This document shows positions 27,585 through 36,612 of a stretch of 64,000 bases of DNA, piece after piece. The stretch spans positions 1,428,851 to 1,492,850 of the forward strand of contig NZ_CP021255.1 in NCBI RefSeq assembly GCF_002952055.1. Reading direction: 5' to 3'. Each line of letters starts with the position of its first letter. Within the stretch, counting starts at the first letter, position 1. The translations under genes and the position numbers were made by a program. This DNA is from Desulfobulbus oralis (GTDB lineage Bacteria > Desulfobacterota > Desulfobulbia > Desulfobulbales > Desulfobulbaceae). The notes under the pieces are model-generated. The model searched no databases and had not been told where the DNA came from. It worked only from the letters and a program-made list of their open reading frames with translations.

Positions 27585-29324
27585 TCAACTGACCCGAAAC
27601 ACCTCTTCCAGCGTGGTCAGGCCGGCCAGCACCTTGGCGATGCCGTCGCTGCGCAGGGTACGCATGCCGGTCTCGTCTGCGCGTTCCAGAGCCGCGGCCC
27701 GGATGGCGCCGGCCTCGGAGGTCCTGAGCAGCAGGTTTTTCAGGGCAGGGCTCAGGCGCATCAGCTCGAAGACCCCGATCCGGCCCCGGTAGCCGGTATG
27801 CAGGCAGGCCGGGCAACCCCGGCCACGATAAAAGACCCGGCCTTCGGCGTCCTCCGGCAGGCCGGCCAGACGCAGCAGTTCCGGCCCGGGCCGGTAGGCT
27901 TCCCGGCAGTCCGGGCAGATGCGGCGCACCAGGCGCTGGGCCATGATGGCCTGCACCGAAGAGGCCACCAGGAAGGGTTCCACGCCCATGTCGATCAGCC
28001 GGGTCACGGCGCTGGCCGCGTCGTTGGTGTGCAGGGTGGAAAACACGAGGTGCCCGGTCAGGGCCGACTGAATGGCGATCTGCGCGGTTTCCTGGTCCCG
28101 GATCTCGCCCACCAGGATCACGTCCGGATCCTGGCGCACGATGGTGCGCAGGCCGTCGGCAAAGCTCAGCCCAATGCGGCTGTTGACCTGCATTTGGCTG
28201 ATGCCGTCAATCTGGTATTCGATCGGATCTTCGATGGTGATGATATTGATGTCCGGCGTGTTGATGGTGTGCAGTGCGGAATAGAGCGTGGTGGTCTTGC
28301 CGCTGCCGGTCGGTCCGGTCACCAGGATGATGCCGCCCGGCGCGGCGATCAGCCGGCGGAAATGGCGGAAGTCCGCCTCGGCGAGACCCAGCTTGGCCAG
28401 GGGCAAGAGGGTGTTGGCCTTGTCCAGCAGCCGCATGACCAGCCGCTCGCCAAAGGCTGTGGGCAGGGTGGAAACCCGGATGTCCACATTGCGGTGGGCA
28501 ATGCGGATTTCGATGCGGCCGTCCTGGGGCAGGCGCTTTTCGGCGATATCCATGCCGGCCATGATTTTCACCCGGGAGATCAGCCTGGCCTGGGCATGGC
28601 GGGGCGGCTCGTACATGTCGTAGAGGATGCCGTCCACCCGTTTGCGGATGCGCACCCGGTCGCGGCAGGGCTCGATGTGAATGTCGCTGGCCCCTTCCCG
28701 CACCGCCTGGGACAGTACCAGATTCACCAGCCGGATGACCGGGGTGTCGCTGGTATCGTCCAAAAGATCCGTGCTCTCTTCGATGGCGGAGAGAATGCCG
28801 GCCGGGTCTTCCTCGTCCATATCCTGCATGACCTGACTGGCCAACTGGGGCCGGGTCTGGTCCGAGGCATTGGCAAGGGCCCGCTGAATCTCGGCCTCCG
28901 GCACAATCACCCAGGGCATGCCGTCCCAGTCCAGCAGCCGGGCGAGTTCATCGGCCTGCTGAAAGAAGGCGGGATCGGCCAGGGCCAGGAAAGAACGCGT
29001 TGGGGTGGCTACGGGCAGCAGCCGGTATTTTTTCAGTTGGGCCAGGCCAAGCTTGCCCACGAAAAAGGGGCTGATATCGTCCGGCACCCTGGCCAGGCTT
29101 TCACAGCCGAACTGCTGCGCCAGCGCGGCGGCGAGCTTTTCCGGGCTGAGCGCCCCCTGATGCAGCAGGATGGCGCCCAGGCGCGGGGGCGCTGTCTCGC
29201 CCCTGGCCGCCGCTTCCGCCTGAGTGCGCAGGGCCGCGGTCACGGCAGCGGGGGCCACGCCAAAAGAACGCTGCAGGATTTCGCCCAGTTTGGGCGCTGT
29301 CAGCCCCTGTGCTGCTGCAGGCAT
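27585..29324 (-). CDS. gspE: Type II secretion assembly ATPase GspE
   Basis: A 579-residue secretion ATPase. An N-terminal GspE-N domain (MshEN-like) occupies about 1-150 and the ATPase core follows, with Walker A GPTGSGKT at 337-344, an Asp box DPDVILVGEIRD and a His box TGHLVFSTLHTNDA. A zinc-type pair CPDC...CPAC comes after it. It powers pseudopilus growth from the cytoplasmic face. It is the last gene of the minus-strand operon. The usual neighbour gspF is absent. Confidence 0.95.
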   Translation of the reverse strand: MPAAAQGLTAPKLGEILQRSFGVAPAAVTAALRTQAEAAARGETAPPRLGAILLHQGALSPEKLAAALAQQFGCESLARVPDDISPFFVGKLGLAQLKKYRLLPVATPTRSFLALADPAFFQQADELARLLDWDGMPWVIVPEAEIQRALANASDQTRPQLASQVMQDMDEEDPAGILSAIEESTDLLDDTSDTPVIRLVNLVLSQAVREGASDIHIEPCRDRVRIRKRVDGILYDMYEPPRHAQARLISRVKIMAGMDIAEKRLPQDGRIEIRIAHRNVDIRVSTLPTAFGERLVMRLLDKANTLLPLAKLGLAEADFRHFRRLIAAPGGIILVTGPTGSGKTTTLYSALHTINTPDINIITIEDPIEYQIDGISQMQVNSRIGLSFADGLRTIVRQDPDVILVGEIRDQETAQIAIQSALTGHLVFSTLHTNDAASAVTRLIDMGVEPFLVASSVQAIMAQRLVRRICPDCREAYRPGPELLRLAGLPEDAEGRVFYRGRGCPACLHTGYRGRIGVFELMRLSPALKNLLLRTSEAGAIRAAALERADETGMRTLRSDGIAKVLAGLTTLEEVFRVS

Positions 29325-29325
29325 G

Positions 29326-31542
29326 TCAGCGGCTCCGCCGGGCCTGTAGCCCCTTCAGGTGCAGGGCTGCGGCGTTGCGCAGCTCCAGCGCCGTCTGCAC
29401 CGCAGGCCCCTCTGCCGCAGCCTCCGGCAGCGGCAGGGCCAGTGCCTGTTCAAAGCGGGCCAGGGCTTCCTGCCTCCGGTCCTCCTGCTCCAGCAAAAGG
29501 CCCAGGTGCACCAGGGCTGCCAGATTGTCGCCATCGGCCTCGAGCGCGGCCAGCAGATAGCGGCGGGCCATGGCCAAACGGCCTTCCCGCAGTTTGGCCG
29601 CACCCAGGTCGGCCAGCACCGAGGCATCCGTGCCGGCCGGCCGGCGGCGCAGAAAGCGGTCGGCCGCGTCGCCTGGCTCCCGGTGCGCCTCCTCGGCCTG
29701 GGCGCGTTTTTCCGCAAAGACCCGTTCCGCCTCTTCCGCGCTCTGCAGAATGTGCGGGGTGATAAAAATGAAGAGATTGGTTTTCTTTTCCGCCTTGCCC
29801 CGGCTCTTGAAGAGCCAGCCCAGGATGGGAATATCGCCCAGCCCCGGCACCTTGTATTCGCCATTTGAGCTGTCCTGACCGATCATGCCGCCAATCACCA
29901 CGGTCTGCTCGTTCTGGACCACCACGGTGGTGTCGGCCGTGCGGGTGGTCGTGGTGGGATTGCCGTTGTTCAGTTCCTTCAGCTTGATGACCTGCACGCC
30001 GATGTCCATGCGCACGGCGTCCGTCTGATTGATCTGCGGCGTAATCTCCAGCGTGGTCGCCACGTCCTTGTATTCGTAGTTGGTATAGTCCCGCTGTGCC
30101 TCGGTGGTGTTCTTGCTGACAATGTAGGGCACGTTCTCGCCCACCTTGATGGCCGCCTTTTTGTTGTCTGTCGCCAGGATCTGCGGGGTGGCGATGATGT
30201 TGATGTCCTCGTCGTTCTTGTAGGCGTTCAGCACCGCGCCCAGATTGGGAAAGGTAATGCCTCCGATTTCAATGCCCTCTTTCAGAACGCCCAGGGTAAA
30301 GCCGGCGGGCAGCGTCGCCTTGCCGGCATTCATGCCGTTGATGATGTCGTAGGGCTTGTCCGCATTGCCGCTGAACCCGGTATAGAGCCGGCCCTTTTTG
30401 TCGGCAAAGGTGCCGGCCCCGCCCCACTGCACGCCGATATTGAAATCCTTGTCCGCCTGCACCTCCATGATCAGGGCCTCCAGATAGATCATGCGGCGGG
30501 GCACGTCGAGCTGGCGCACAATGGCGGCCACCGCCTCGAATTCCTCACGCGGGCCGTTGATCACGAGCGCATTGGTTTCGGTGTCGGCCACGATGTTGAT
30601 GTCCCTGGTCAGGACCGGCCGGCGCAGATTCTTGTCCGCGTCCGCAGCGCCCGAGGCGGCCGCTTCCTCCCGGGGCAGATCCATCAGCACCTTGGCCAGC
30701 TCTTCGGCCCGGGCATGCTGCAGCGGCAAAACCTGCACCTGCTCGGGCCGTGTGCCGGCATCCACATCCAGTTTTTTGACGGCCGCGCGAATCCGGTCCA
30801 ACTGGGCGGGCGGGGCCGAGACCACCAGCGCGTTGGCGCGGTCGTAGGGCAGAATCCGGATCGGGCTGGAGAGCTTACCCTGCTTCGCATTGCCGGAAAA
30901 GAGCTGGTCCACCACCTTGGCCGCGCTGGTGGCAGAGGCGTGCTGCAGAGGTATGATGACCAGCTCCTCGTTTTTGGCCGGCACGTCCACGGAGCGGATG
31001 ATTTCCAGCAGTCTTGCGATATTTGACTGATAGTCCGTGATGGTGATGATGCCCGAATCCGCGTGGGCCACCATGACCGCCGTTTTGGGCACGAGCGGGC
31101 TCAGCATGGCGCGCACCTCTTCCGCGCCGGCGTAGTTGAGCTGCACGATGCGCGTGATGATGCGATCTTCCGGGCTGAGCGCCCCGCTGCGCACCGTGGC
31201 GACGTTTTTCGCGCGCGCCTGCAGGGAGGGCACGATTTTGACCACCGAGCCGCTGGGCACGGCCGCATAACCGTTGACCTCCAGAACCGACTCGAAGATG
31301 CGGTAGGCCTCGTCCGTCGATACCCCGCTTGGCGAGATGATGCTCACCCGGCCCCTGACCTCCCGATCCACGACAAAATTGGTGCCGGTCAGCTCGCTGA
31401 TGTACTTGATGAAGACATTGATGTCCACATCGTTGAAATCCATGGTCACCTGTCCGCCGCCGGACTGGGCGGGCGGCGCGGCCGGAAGGGGGGAGGGCAG
31501 GAAGAGCAGGGCGGCCAGGAGTGCGAAGACAAATTTCTGCAT
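29326..31542 (-). CDS. gspD: Type II secretion secretin GspD with TPR-like C-terminal tail
   Basis: A 738-residue outer-membrane secretin. A signal peptide (FVFALLAALLFLPSPLPA) is followed by an N0 domain (MDFNDVDINVFIKYIS), repeated N-domains, and the secretin domain ending VPGLGDIPILGWLF and NLFIFITPHIL near residue 600. The last 136 residues are not secretin. They are helical, with a TPR-like pair (AALEADGDNLAALVHLGLLLE and EALARFEQALAL). This tail could replace a pilotin or bind other envelope parts. ATG 31542 is chosen over an upstream in-frame start because it begins the signal peptide; its ribosome-binding site is weak. Confidence 0.92.
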   Translation of the reverse strand: MQKFVFALLAALLFLPSPLPAAPPAQSGGGQVTMDFNDVDINVFIKYISELTGTNFVVDREVRGRVSIISPSGVSTDEAYRIFESVLEVNGYAAVPSGSVVKIVPSLQARAKNVATVRSGALSPEDRIITRIVQLNYAGAEEVRAMLSPLVPKTAVMVAHADSGIITITDYQSNIARLLEIIRSVDVPAKNEELVIIPLQHASATSAAKVVDQLFSGNAKQGKLSSPIRILPYDRANALVVSAPPAQLDRIRAAVKKLDVDAGTRPEQVQVLPLQHARAEELAKVLMDLPREEAAASGAADADKNLRRPVLTRDINIVADTETNALVINGPREEFEAVAAIVRQLDVPRRMIYLEALIMEVQADKDFNIGVQWGGAGTFADKKGRLYTGFSGNADKPYDIINGMNAGKATLPAGFTLGVLKEGIEIGGITFPNLGAVLNAYKNDEDINIIATPQILATDNKKAAIKVGENVPYIVSKNTTEAQRDYTNYEYKDVATTLEITPQINQTDAVRMDIGVQVIKLKELNNGNPTTTTRTADTTVVVQNEQTVVIGGMIGQDSSNGEYKVPGLGDIPILGWLFKSRGKAEKKTNLFIFITPHILQSAEEAERVFAEKRAQAEEAHREPGDAADRFLRRRPAGTDASVLADLGAAKLREGRLAMARRYLLAALEADGDNLAALVHLGLLLEQEDRRQEALARFEQALALPLPEAAAEGPAVQTALELRNAAALHLKGLQARRSR

Positions 31543-31592
31543 GATTAAAAGTTCTTGTGAGATTTCAATGTATTCATGGGTCAGGCTTGCCT

Positions 31593-32339
31593 TCACTGTT
31601 CCGGGCCTTCCCAGGGTACTTCCAGCCGCCGCAGGGCATCCGCCCCGGTGCGTACCGGCACGCCGTCCCTTGTCCTGGCCGGCTCCTGCGGCGTGGAAGC
31701 GCCGGTATTGACCCGGCGGCCAGGCAGGCTTTGCGGCACAATGCGGCCCGATTCCGAGCGGAGATCCGAGAGGGAAAGGGGGGCCCTGGTCGCGCCTTCG
31801 TCCGCGGCGCCGGTGCTGCCCTCTGCCGCGGCCACCGGGCCGGCCGGCCGGCTGTCCGTATTTTCCCGCTCCTTCAGCAGCAGAAACTCCGGCCCCCCGC
31901 TGGCCGCCAGCTCCACCCGGCCCCGTTCGATGCCCACGATCTTTGCGCCCTGCACCTGGTCGCCGATGCGGTAGAGCCGCTCCCGGCCCTCCGGGCCGCT
32001 TTTGATGATGGCCCGCGCCGCAGCCCCCCTGCCCGTGACCGTGCCCAGAAGCTGCACCGGGCCCTTTTCGGCGGCCACCGTGCTCAGGCGAAAATCCCGG
32101 CCCTCTGCCGCGCCCTCGAGGGCCGCGGCAAAGAGGTTGCGGCCCACAACGCTCTTGAGGGCCGCCTCGTGGGTCAAAAGCCCGCCCTGGTCCGGAGCCG
32201 CGCCGGCATCCAGGGACTGTGCCGTGCCGCCCGGGCCCAGCACGGCATCCACCCGGCCTTCCAGCCAGCGATAGGCGAAATGCACCGCTGCGTACAGCGC
32301 CAGCATGGCGAGCGCCAATTGCCAGATACGTTTTTTCAT
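31593..32339 (-). CDS. gspC: Type II secretion inner-membrane protein GspC
   Basis: A 248-residue protein with one N-terminal membrane segment (IWQLALAMLALYAAVHFAY) and a periplasmic homology region (VQLLGTVTG, ARAIIKSG, YRIGDQVQGAKIVGIERGRVEL) that contacts the secretin N0 domain. The C-terminal third is Pro/Arg/Ser-rich and has no PDZ or coiled-coil domain, unlike many GspC proteins. ATG 32339 overlaps the gspN stop by four bases. Placement directly before gspD supports the call. Confidence 0.85.
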   Translation of the reverse strand: MKKRIWQLALAMLALYAAVHFAYRWLEGRVDAVLGPGGTAQSLDAGAAPDQGGLLTHEAALKSVVGRNLFAAALEGAAEGRDFRLSTVAAEKGPVQLLGTVTGRGAAARAIIKSGPEGRERLYRIGDQVQGAKIVGIERGRVELAASGGPEFLLLKERENTDSRPAGPVAAAEGSTGAADEGATRAPLSLSDLRSESGRIVPQSLPGRRVNTGASTPQEPARTRDGVPVRTGADALRRLEVPWEGPEQ

Positions 32340-33283
32340 GGCGTTGTGCCCTGTGCCTCTGATTGCAGTGAAGCGGGAGCAGCCGGGGCCAGCTCCAGGG
32401 GGGAGAAGGCCAGGGCCGGATCGGCCAGTGTGCCGGAAAGCATCACGGCCAGCGGCCGGCTCCCGGCCTCCAGGCGCATGACCTGCCATTCCGGCTGCTC
32501 ACGCACCCGGGCAAAGAGTTCCGGCCGGGCTTTGAGCTGGCCCTGCATGCTGATGCGACTGGCAGCAGCCGGCCAGGCCAGCGTCACGGCGCCGGCAAAG
32601 CTGCCCTGGCCCAAGGGGGACTCCAGGGTGCCACTGGTCAGGACGAGCCGCCGGCCGTCCTGCCGGAGCCGGGTCGAAATCCGGGCATAGGGCAGGACTT
32701 CGTGGCCCAGAACCGGGTGCCGGAGCGGAATCGCGCCGTCCTGCGCGCTCAGCCGGCCCTCGAGCGCGGACAGCAGCCCGCTGCGCATCTCGAATTGCGC
32801 CGCAAGCGTGCCGGAGAGCCGGCCCTTGAGTTCCCGACCGAGCATTCGGCCCAGCCAGGGCTGGCCGGCCAGATCGAGGCTCTGGACTTCGGCCGAGCAG
32901 CTCAGGGCGCTGTCCCCATGCGCGCTGGCCCTGCCCGTCACCGTGCCGCCGGCCAGCTCCGCGGCAAAGGCAAGCCGCCACTGCCGCCCCCTGAGGAACG
33001 AAGACCACTCCGGCTGCAGGCTCAGGCGTTCCACGCTCAAGTCGCCGCCGCCATGGCCCTGGGCCCTGATCTGCCGCAATTCCAGCCATCCCGGCCAGCG
33101 CCAGCGCGCGGCGCCCACCTGCCACTGCCACCTGGGCAGGGCCCGGTTCAGGGCCCGCTCCGGGAGCTGCCGCACAAAATCCTCAGGGAAGAGCCACCAC
33201 GCAAAGAGCGCCGCCAGCGCCAGGAGCAGGAGACTGCCCGTCAGCACGCGGCCCAAGGTCCGCAGGAACGCCGCCCCGCTCAT
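32336..33283 (-). CDS. gspN: Type II secretion protein GspN
   Basis: A 315-residue protein with one N-terminal membrane segment (VLTGSLLLLALAALFAWWLF) and a long beta-rich periplasmic part with repeated filament-like strands, as in GspN and AsmA-like proteins. GspN is common in deltaproteobacterial type II clusters but dispensable in some systems. Overlapping starts and stops with gspM and gspC show tight coupling. Assignment rests on topology and position more than on a sharp motif. Confidence 0.8.
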   Translation of the reverse strand: MSGAAFLRTLGRVLTGSLLLLALAALFAWWLFPEDFVRQLPERALNRALPRWQWQVGAARWRWPGWLELRQIRAQGHGGGDLSVERLSLQPEWSSFLRGRQWRLAFAAELAGGTVTGRASAHGDSALSCSAEVQSLDLAGQPWLGRMLGRELKGRLSGTLAAQFEMRSGLLSALEGRLSAQDGAIPLRHPVLGHEVLPYARISTRLRQDGRRLVLTSGTLESPLGQGSFAGAVTLAWPAAASRISMQGQLKARPELFARVREQPEWQVMRLEAGSRPLAVMLSGTLADPALAFSPLELAPAAPASLQSEAQGTTP

Positions 33284-33804
33284 GGCCGCTTCTCTCCGCC
33301 CGGAGCGGCCACGGCCTGCACGCGCAGGCTGACGTCCAGGGGCTCGCCCTGTTTGCCGCTGCCCTGAATGACCATCCGCTCCACAGCCACCAGATTGTCC
33401 GGCGCATCCACCAGGTCCAGAAAGCGGCCCAACTGCGCCAGCCCGACGGCCTTGAGCTGCAGCTCGACCGTGCTCAGACCCGCTGCAGTCTCCGCCGCTT
33501 CCACCGGCTGCATGGCCTGCACGTGCGGCTTGATGCGGCTTGCGGCCGCGGCTTCCTCCAGAAAGGCGAAGAGACTGAAATCCTTTTTCCGCCGCCCGAG
33601 CTGGGCAGCCTGTTTCTGCTGCGCACCCGGGGCCAGATGACGCTGCAGCTCCTGCATTGCAGCAAGCTGCCGTTTTTGCGAGGCAATGCCGTTTTGCAGC
33701 CGCTGGGATTCGTCCCAGAGGGGCAGCAGCAGAAACTGCAGCAAGACAAAGGCCAGAACCACAATGGCGGCTGCGGCCACCGCCTTTCTTTCCCGGGTCG
33801 TCAT
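33280..33804 (-). CDS. gspM: Type II secretion protein GspM
   Basis: A 174-residue bitopic protein. A short basic cytoplasmic start (MTTRERKA) is followed by one membrane segment (AAAAIVVLAFVLLQFLLLPLW), a coiled-coil-prone stretch, and a small ferredoxin-like domain (VELQLKAVGLAQLGRFLDLV). GspM pairs with GspL in the inner-membrane platform. It overlaps gspL and gspN by four bases each. Confidence 0.85.
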   Translation of the reverse strand: MTTRERKAVAAAAIVVLAFVLLQFLLLPLWDESQRLQNGIASQKRQLAAMQELQRHLAPGAQQKQAAQLGRRKKDFSLFAFLEEAAAASRIKPHVQAMQPVEAAETAAGLSTVELQLKAVGLAQLGRFLDLVDAPDNLVAVERMVIQGSGKQGEPLDVSLRVQAVAAPGGEKRP

Positions 33805-35252
33805 GGCGCGCCTCCTGTCCGTTTCAGACTCAGTTCAAAGCGCACCGGGCTGTCTGCACTGCTTTTGTCCATGGTGGAGGAGAGGATGCGCACCTCGTGA
33901 AAGAGCGGTGAGGCGGCCAGCAGCGCGCGGATGCGTTCCACATCGCCGAAACTTTTGGTCTGTCCGCGCAGCAGGGCCCTGTCCGGGTCCAGCGTGAAAC
34001 GCTGCACGGTGAGCTTGAGATCTTCGGGCAGGCGCTTCGACAGTTCGGCCAGCACGGTCAGCGCGGCCGGCCGGCCGGGAGCGAAGAGCGGCGAGGCGGC
34101 CGGCCCACCGGCCCTGAGCGCTGCCTGCATTTCCATATAGGGATCGTGCACCACCTGAACGGTCGGGAAGGCTGAGCGGTATATCCCTTCCATTTCGTCG
34201 TGCAGGCGGGCGCTTTGGGCTTTCAGACTCTGTACCCGGCCGGCCAGCAGCAGGCAGGCAAGACAGGCGGCCAGGGCCAGCGCCGCCGGGATCCGGCCCT
34301 TTTTGCCCCGCAGGCCTGGCCAGAATCCGCTTTTGGGGGCGAGTTCGCCGCGCCGGAAATTCAGGGAGGCAGGACTCTTCTGCTGCAGGGCCGCGAGCGC
34401 ACAGGCCAGCGCCGCGTCAAAGTCCGGAGCCAGGGCCCGGCCTGCCAGCTCCGCCTGCCAGCGGCGCACCGGAATCTGCAGGGCCCTTTCCAGCTGGCCC
34501 GGCAGCTCCGCATCGCCGGCCAGGGGGCCGCAGAGCCAGAGGCCTGCCGGGGCACCTGCATCCGGCGCAGCTTGCTGACGAAACAGGCTCAGGCTCTGCC
34601 GGATGGCCAGCGTCAGTGCCGGGACGCAGGCCGCAGCAGTCCCGGCCGGTACGGACAGGGCCCGGCAGCAGGCCATGCGGCTGTTGTGCACAAGGGCCAG
34701 TTCCGCCGTTTCCGCAGCCAGGTGCAGCACCAGCGCGTCCGGCTCCGCCGCCCCGATCTGCGAGGCCAAAAGCGGCAGAGCCGGGCAGAGGCAATCCGGA
34801 TCGCAGGCCTTCTGTGCCGGCGGCAGCAGGGCCTGCAGCAGCGTCTTGTCCGCGGCATAGGCCAGCAGTCTGGCGCCTGCTGGATCCGTGTCGATCAGAT
34901 TGAAGGCGCCGATTGCCCGCTCCGCCGAGCCTGGCCTCAGCAGCAGCTCCTCCAGGGCCGAGGGCAGGGCCAGGGTCTGCTGTTTCGTATCCTGAAAGGG
35001 CAGACGCAGATTGTGCACGATCAGCAGCGCCAGCGGCAGGCCCAGCACGCAGGCGCAGCCCCGGCCCCGCCGGGGCAGGGCCGCCACGAGCCGCTCCAGC
35101 GCTGCCCCAAGCGCGTCAGCCCCGTGCCGGCCCGGCTCCAGCGGCAGCCGCGCCGTGGCCGTCGCCACGGGCCGTCGCCCACTCAGCTCCAGCACCACCG
35201 CGCTCAGTTCCCCCTCGCCCAGCGCTATGCCCAGACCTTGCCGCCTCTCCAT
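33801..35252 (-). CDS. gspL: Type II secretion platform protein GspL (PilM/PilN-like)
   Basis: A 483-residue protein with an N-terminal actin-like cytoplasmic domain (LGIALGEGELSAVVLEL), one membrane segment near 310-330 (ALALAACLACLLLAG), and a periplasmic domain ending LFHEVRILSSTMDKSS. GspL links the ATPase GspE to GspM and the pseudopilus base. The gene starts a second tightly overlapped block (L-M-N-C), separated from gspK by 310 bases. Confidence 0.85.
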   Translation of the reverse strand: MERRQGLGIALGEGELSAVVLELSGRRPVATATARLPLEPGRHGADALGAALERLVAALPRRGRGCACVLGLPLALLIVHNLRLPFQDTKQQTLALPSALEELLLRPGSAERAIGAFNLIDTDPAGARLLAYAADKTLLQALLPPAQKACDPDCLCPALPLLASQIGAAEPDALVLHLAAETAELALVHNSRMACCRALSVPAGTAAACVPALTLAIRQSLSLFRQQAAPDAGAPAGLWLCGPLAGDAELPGQLERALQIPVRRWQAELAGRALAPDFDAALACALAALQQKSPASLNFRRGELAPKSGFWPGLRGKKGRIPAALALAACLACLLLAGRVQSLKAQSARLHDEMEGIYRSAFPTVQVVHDPYMEMQAALRAGGPAASPLFAPGRPAALTVLAELSKRLPEDLKLTVQRFTLDPDRALLRGQTKSFGDVERIRALLAASPLFHEVRILSSTMDKSSADSPVRFELSLKRTGGAP

Positions 35253-35562
35253 GCCTTGTTATGCTCCATGCACCCCGGCGCCTGCGAAACAGGCGCGGCA
35301 ATCTCCAAAGAAAAAGGGCAGATCCAGCTCATGCCGCTGCCAATTGTCGTCATAGCCCGGAAACCGGGCAAGTCTGTGCGTGCAGTACCCAGGGGGCGCC
35401 TGTCCGCATCGCTCCGGCAGGGCCGGAAAAGCCGCCCCTTGCCGATGTCCCGAAATGGCGAAGACGCGCCGTGCACGCTGGATACTGTTTTCGGCCCGGC
35501 TTGGCAAGGGCAAGTGACGGGCCAATTTTTGCCCGCATGCCCAATGCGGCCCCGGCAGGCCC
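35253..35562. other. Gap inside the type II secretion operon
   Basis: Between gspK and gspL, 310 bases carry no recognisable gene. Small frames exist on both strands without homology or good start sites. An internal promoter or a degraded gene (the missing gspF would be about four times longer) is possible; I see no clear sigma-70 boxes. Confidence 0.4.
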
Positions 35563-36612
35563 CTAGTCAATCTGCCAGTGCCGCAGCACGGGCGCGCCCT
35601 GGTCGCGACGCTCGATCAGGCCGCTGCCCAGCCGCCGGAAACGGCCCTGCCAGGCCAGGACCTGTACCGCAAAAAAGCGGCTCTTCACCGTGAACAGCGG
35701 CATATCGCCACCCAGGTCGGCGGGCAGGCCCGGCACCAGGGCGAGCCAGCCCGGATCGGCCAGTGCGGCCAGGTTTTCCGGATCGCTGCGGAAGGCGCCG
35801 ATGTTTCGCACATTGTCCATGCGCATCTCCGGCAGCAGGGCCAGGAGCACCGCTTCCGGCGCGGTGTTCGGGTTGAGCATCGCATCATCGCCCAGCACCG
35901 TGATGTAGGCCGCGATCCCCTCGTGCTCCGCATCTCCGTATAACAGCGCCCGGCTCATGCCCCGCACCAGGAGCAGCTCCTCCTCCGAGCGGATGGGGGC
36001 GTTCCGGGGCGCATAGGGTGGCTCCTGAGCCTGGTACCAGCCGTCCTCCGCGCCCAGCGGCCGCTCGGTCTGATCCCGATCCACCCAGTCGGCCAGGGCG
36101 TCCAGGAGCGGGTCAATCTCCTCGGGCTGGATGGCAAAGCGGCCAGAGGCCAGAAAACGCCGCCAGACTTTCCGGTAGCGTGCCCGTGCCTGCGCTTCGG
36201 CCTGGGCCCTGTCGGCGGCCCCGGCCTCCGGCGGCCGCTCGTCGGCTGTTTTGCCCAGGGCGTTGACCTGCAAGCGCCCGCTCAGATCGGCGATGCGTAC
36301 CGTGAGTTTCGAGTCCCCGCCCGCAAGCGCCTGGATCCTGGTTTCATCCAGTCTGTTCCAGACATCGAAGAAGGAATCGAACTGGTTTTTCGACTGATCC
36401 ATGAGGAGCGCGGCACGCGCCAGCTCCTGGCCGCCCAGGAGCAGGGCGTCCAGCCGCAGTTGCCGGGCCAGGCCAAAGGCCGCATCCGTCTGGCGGTTCA
36501 CGCTCTGCATCAGTTGCAGGCTCAGGGCCGCCAGGAAGACCAGGGCCGCCAGCACCAGGACCAGCGCCATGCCCCGATTGCAGCCCCCCCTGGGCATGCC
36601 CAGGCGGCTCAT
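35563..36612 (-). CDS. gspK: Minor pseudopilin GspK
   Basis: A 349-residue pseudopilin that caps the tip. It begins with a type-III-like signal (GCNRGMALVLVLAALVFLAALSL) in which the usual +5 Glu is missing, a normal feature of GspK. The large alpha domain inserted in the pilin fold is present (LLDALADWVDRDQ and the helix-hairpin-helix-like AMLNPNTAPEAVLLALLP). The start overlaps gspJ by four bases. Confidence 0.9.
   Translation of the reverse strand: MSRLGMPRGGCNRGMALVLVLAALVFLAALSLQLMQSVNRQTDAAFGLARQLRLDALLLGGQELARAALLMDQSKNQFDSFFDVWNRLDETRIQALAGGDSKLTVRIADLSGRLQVNALGKTADERPPEAGAADRAQAEAQARARYRKVWRRFLASGRFAIQPEEIDPLLDALADWVDRDQTERPLGAEDGWYQAQEPPYAPRNAPIRSEEELLLVRGMSRALLYGDAEHEGIAAYITVLGDDAMLNPNTAPEAVLLALLPEMRMDNVRNIGAFRSDPENLAALADPGWLALVPGLPADLGGDMPLFTVKSRFFAVQVLAWQGRFRRLGSGLIERRDQGAPVLRHWQID

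Noticed and set aside
27798-29762. A 654-codon plus-strand frame opposite gspE
   Set aside because: Antisense to gspE and the gspD end; its residues look random and Pro/Gly rich.
35253-35562. Possible c-di-GMP riboswitch between gspK and gspL
   Set aside because: Checked on the minus strand for the GEMM core (GACGCAAAGCC-type); only loose resemblance, key bases absent.
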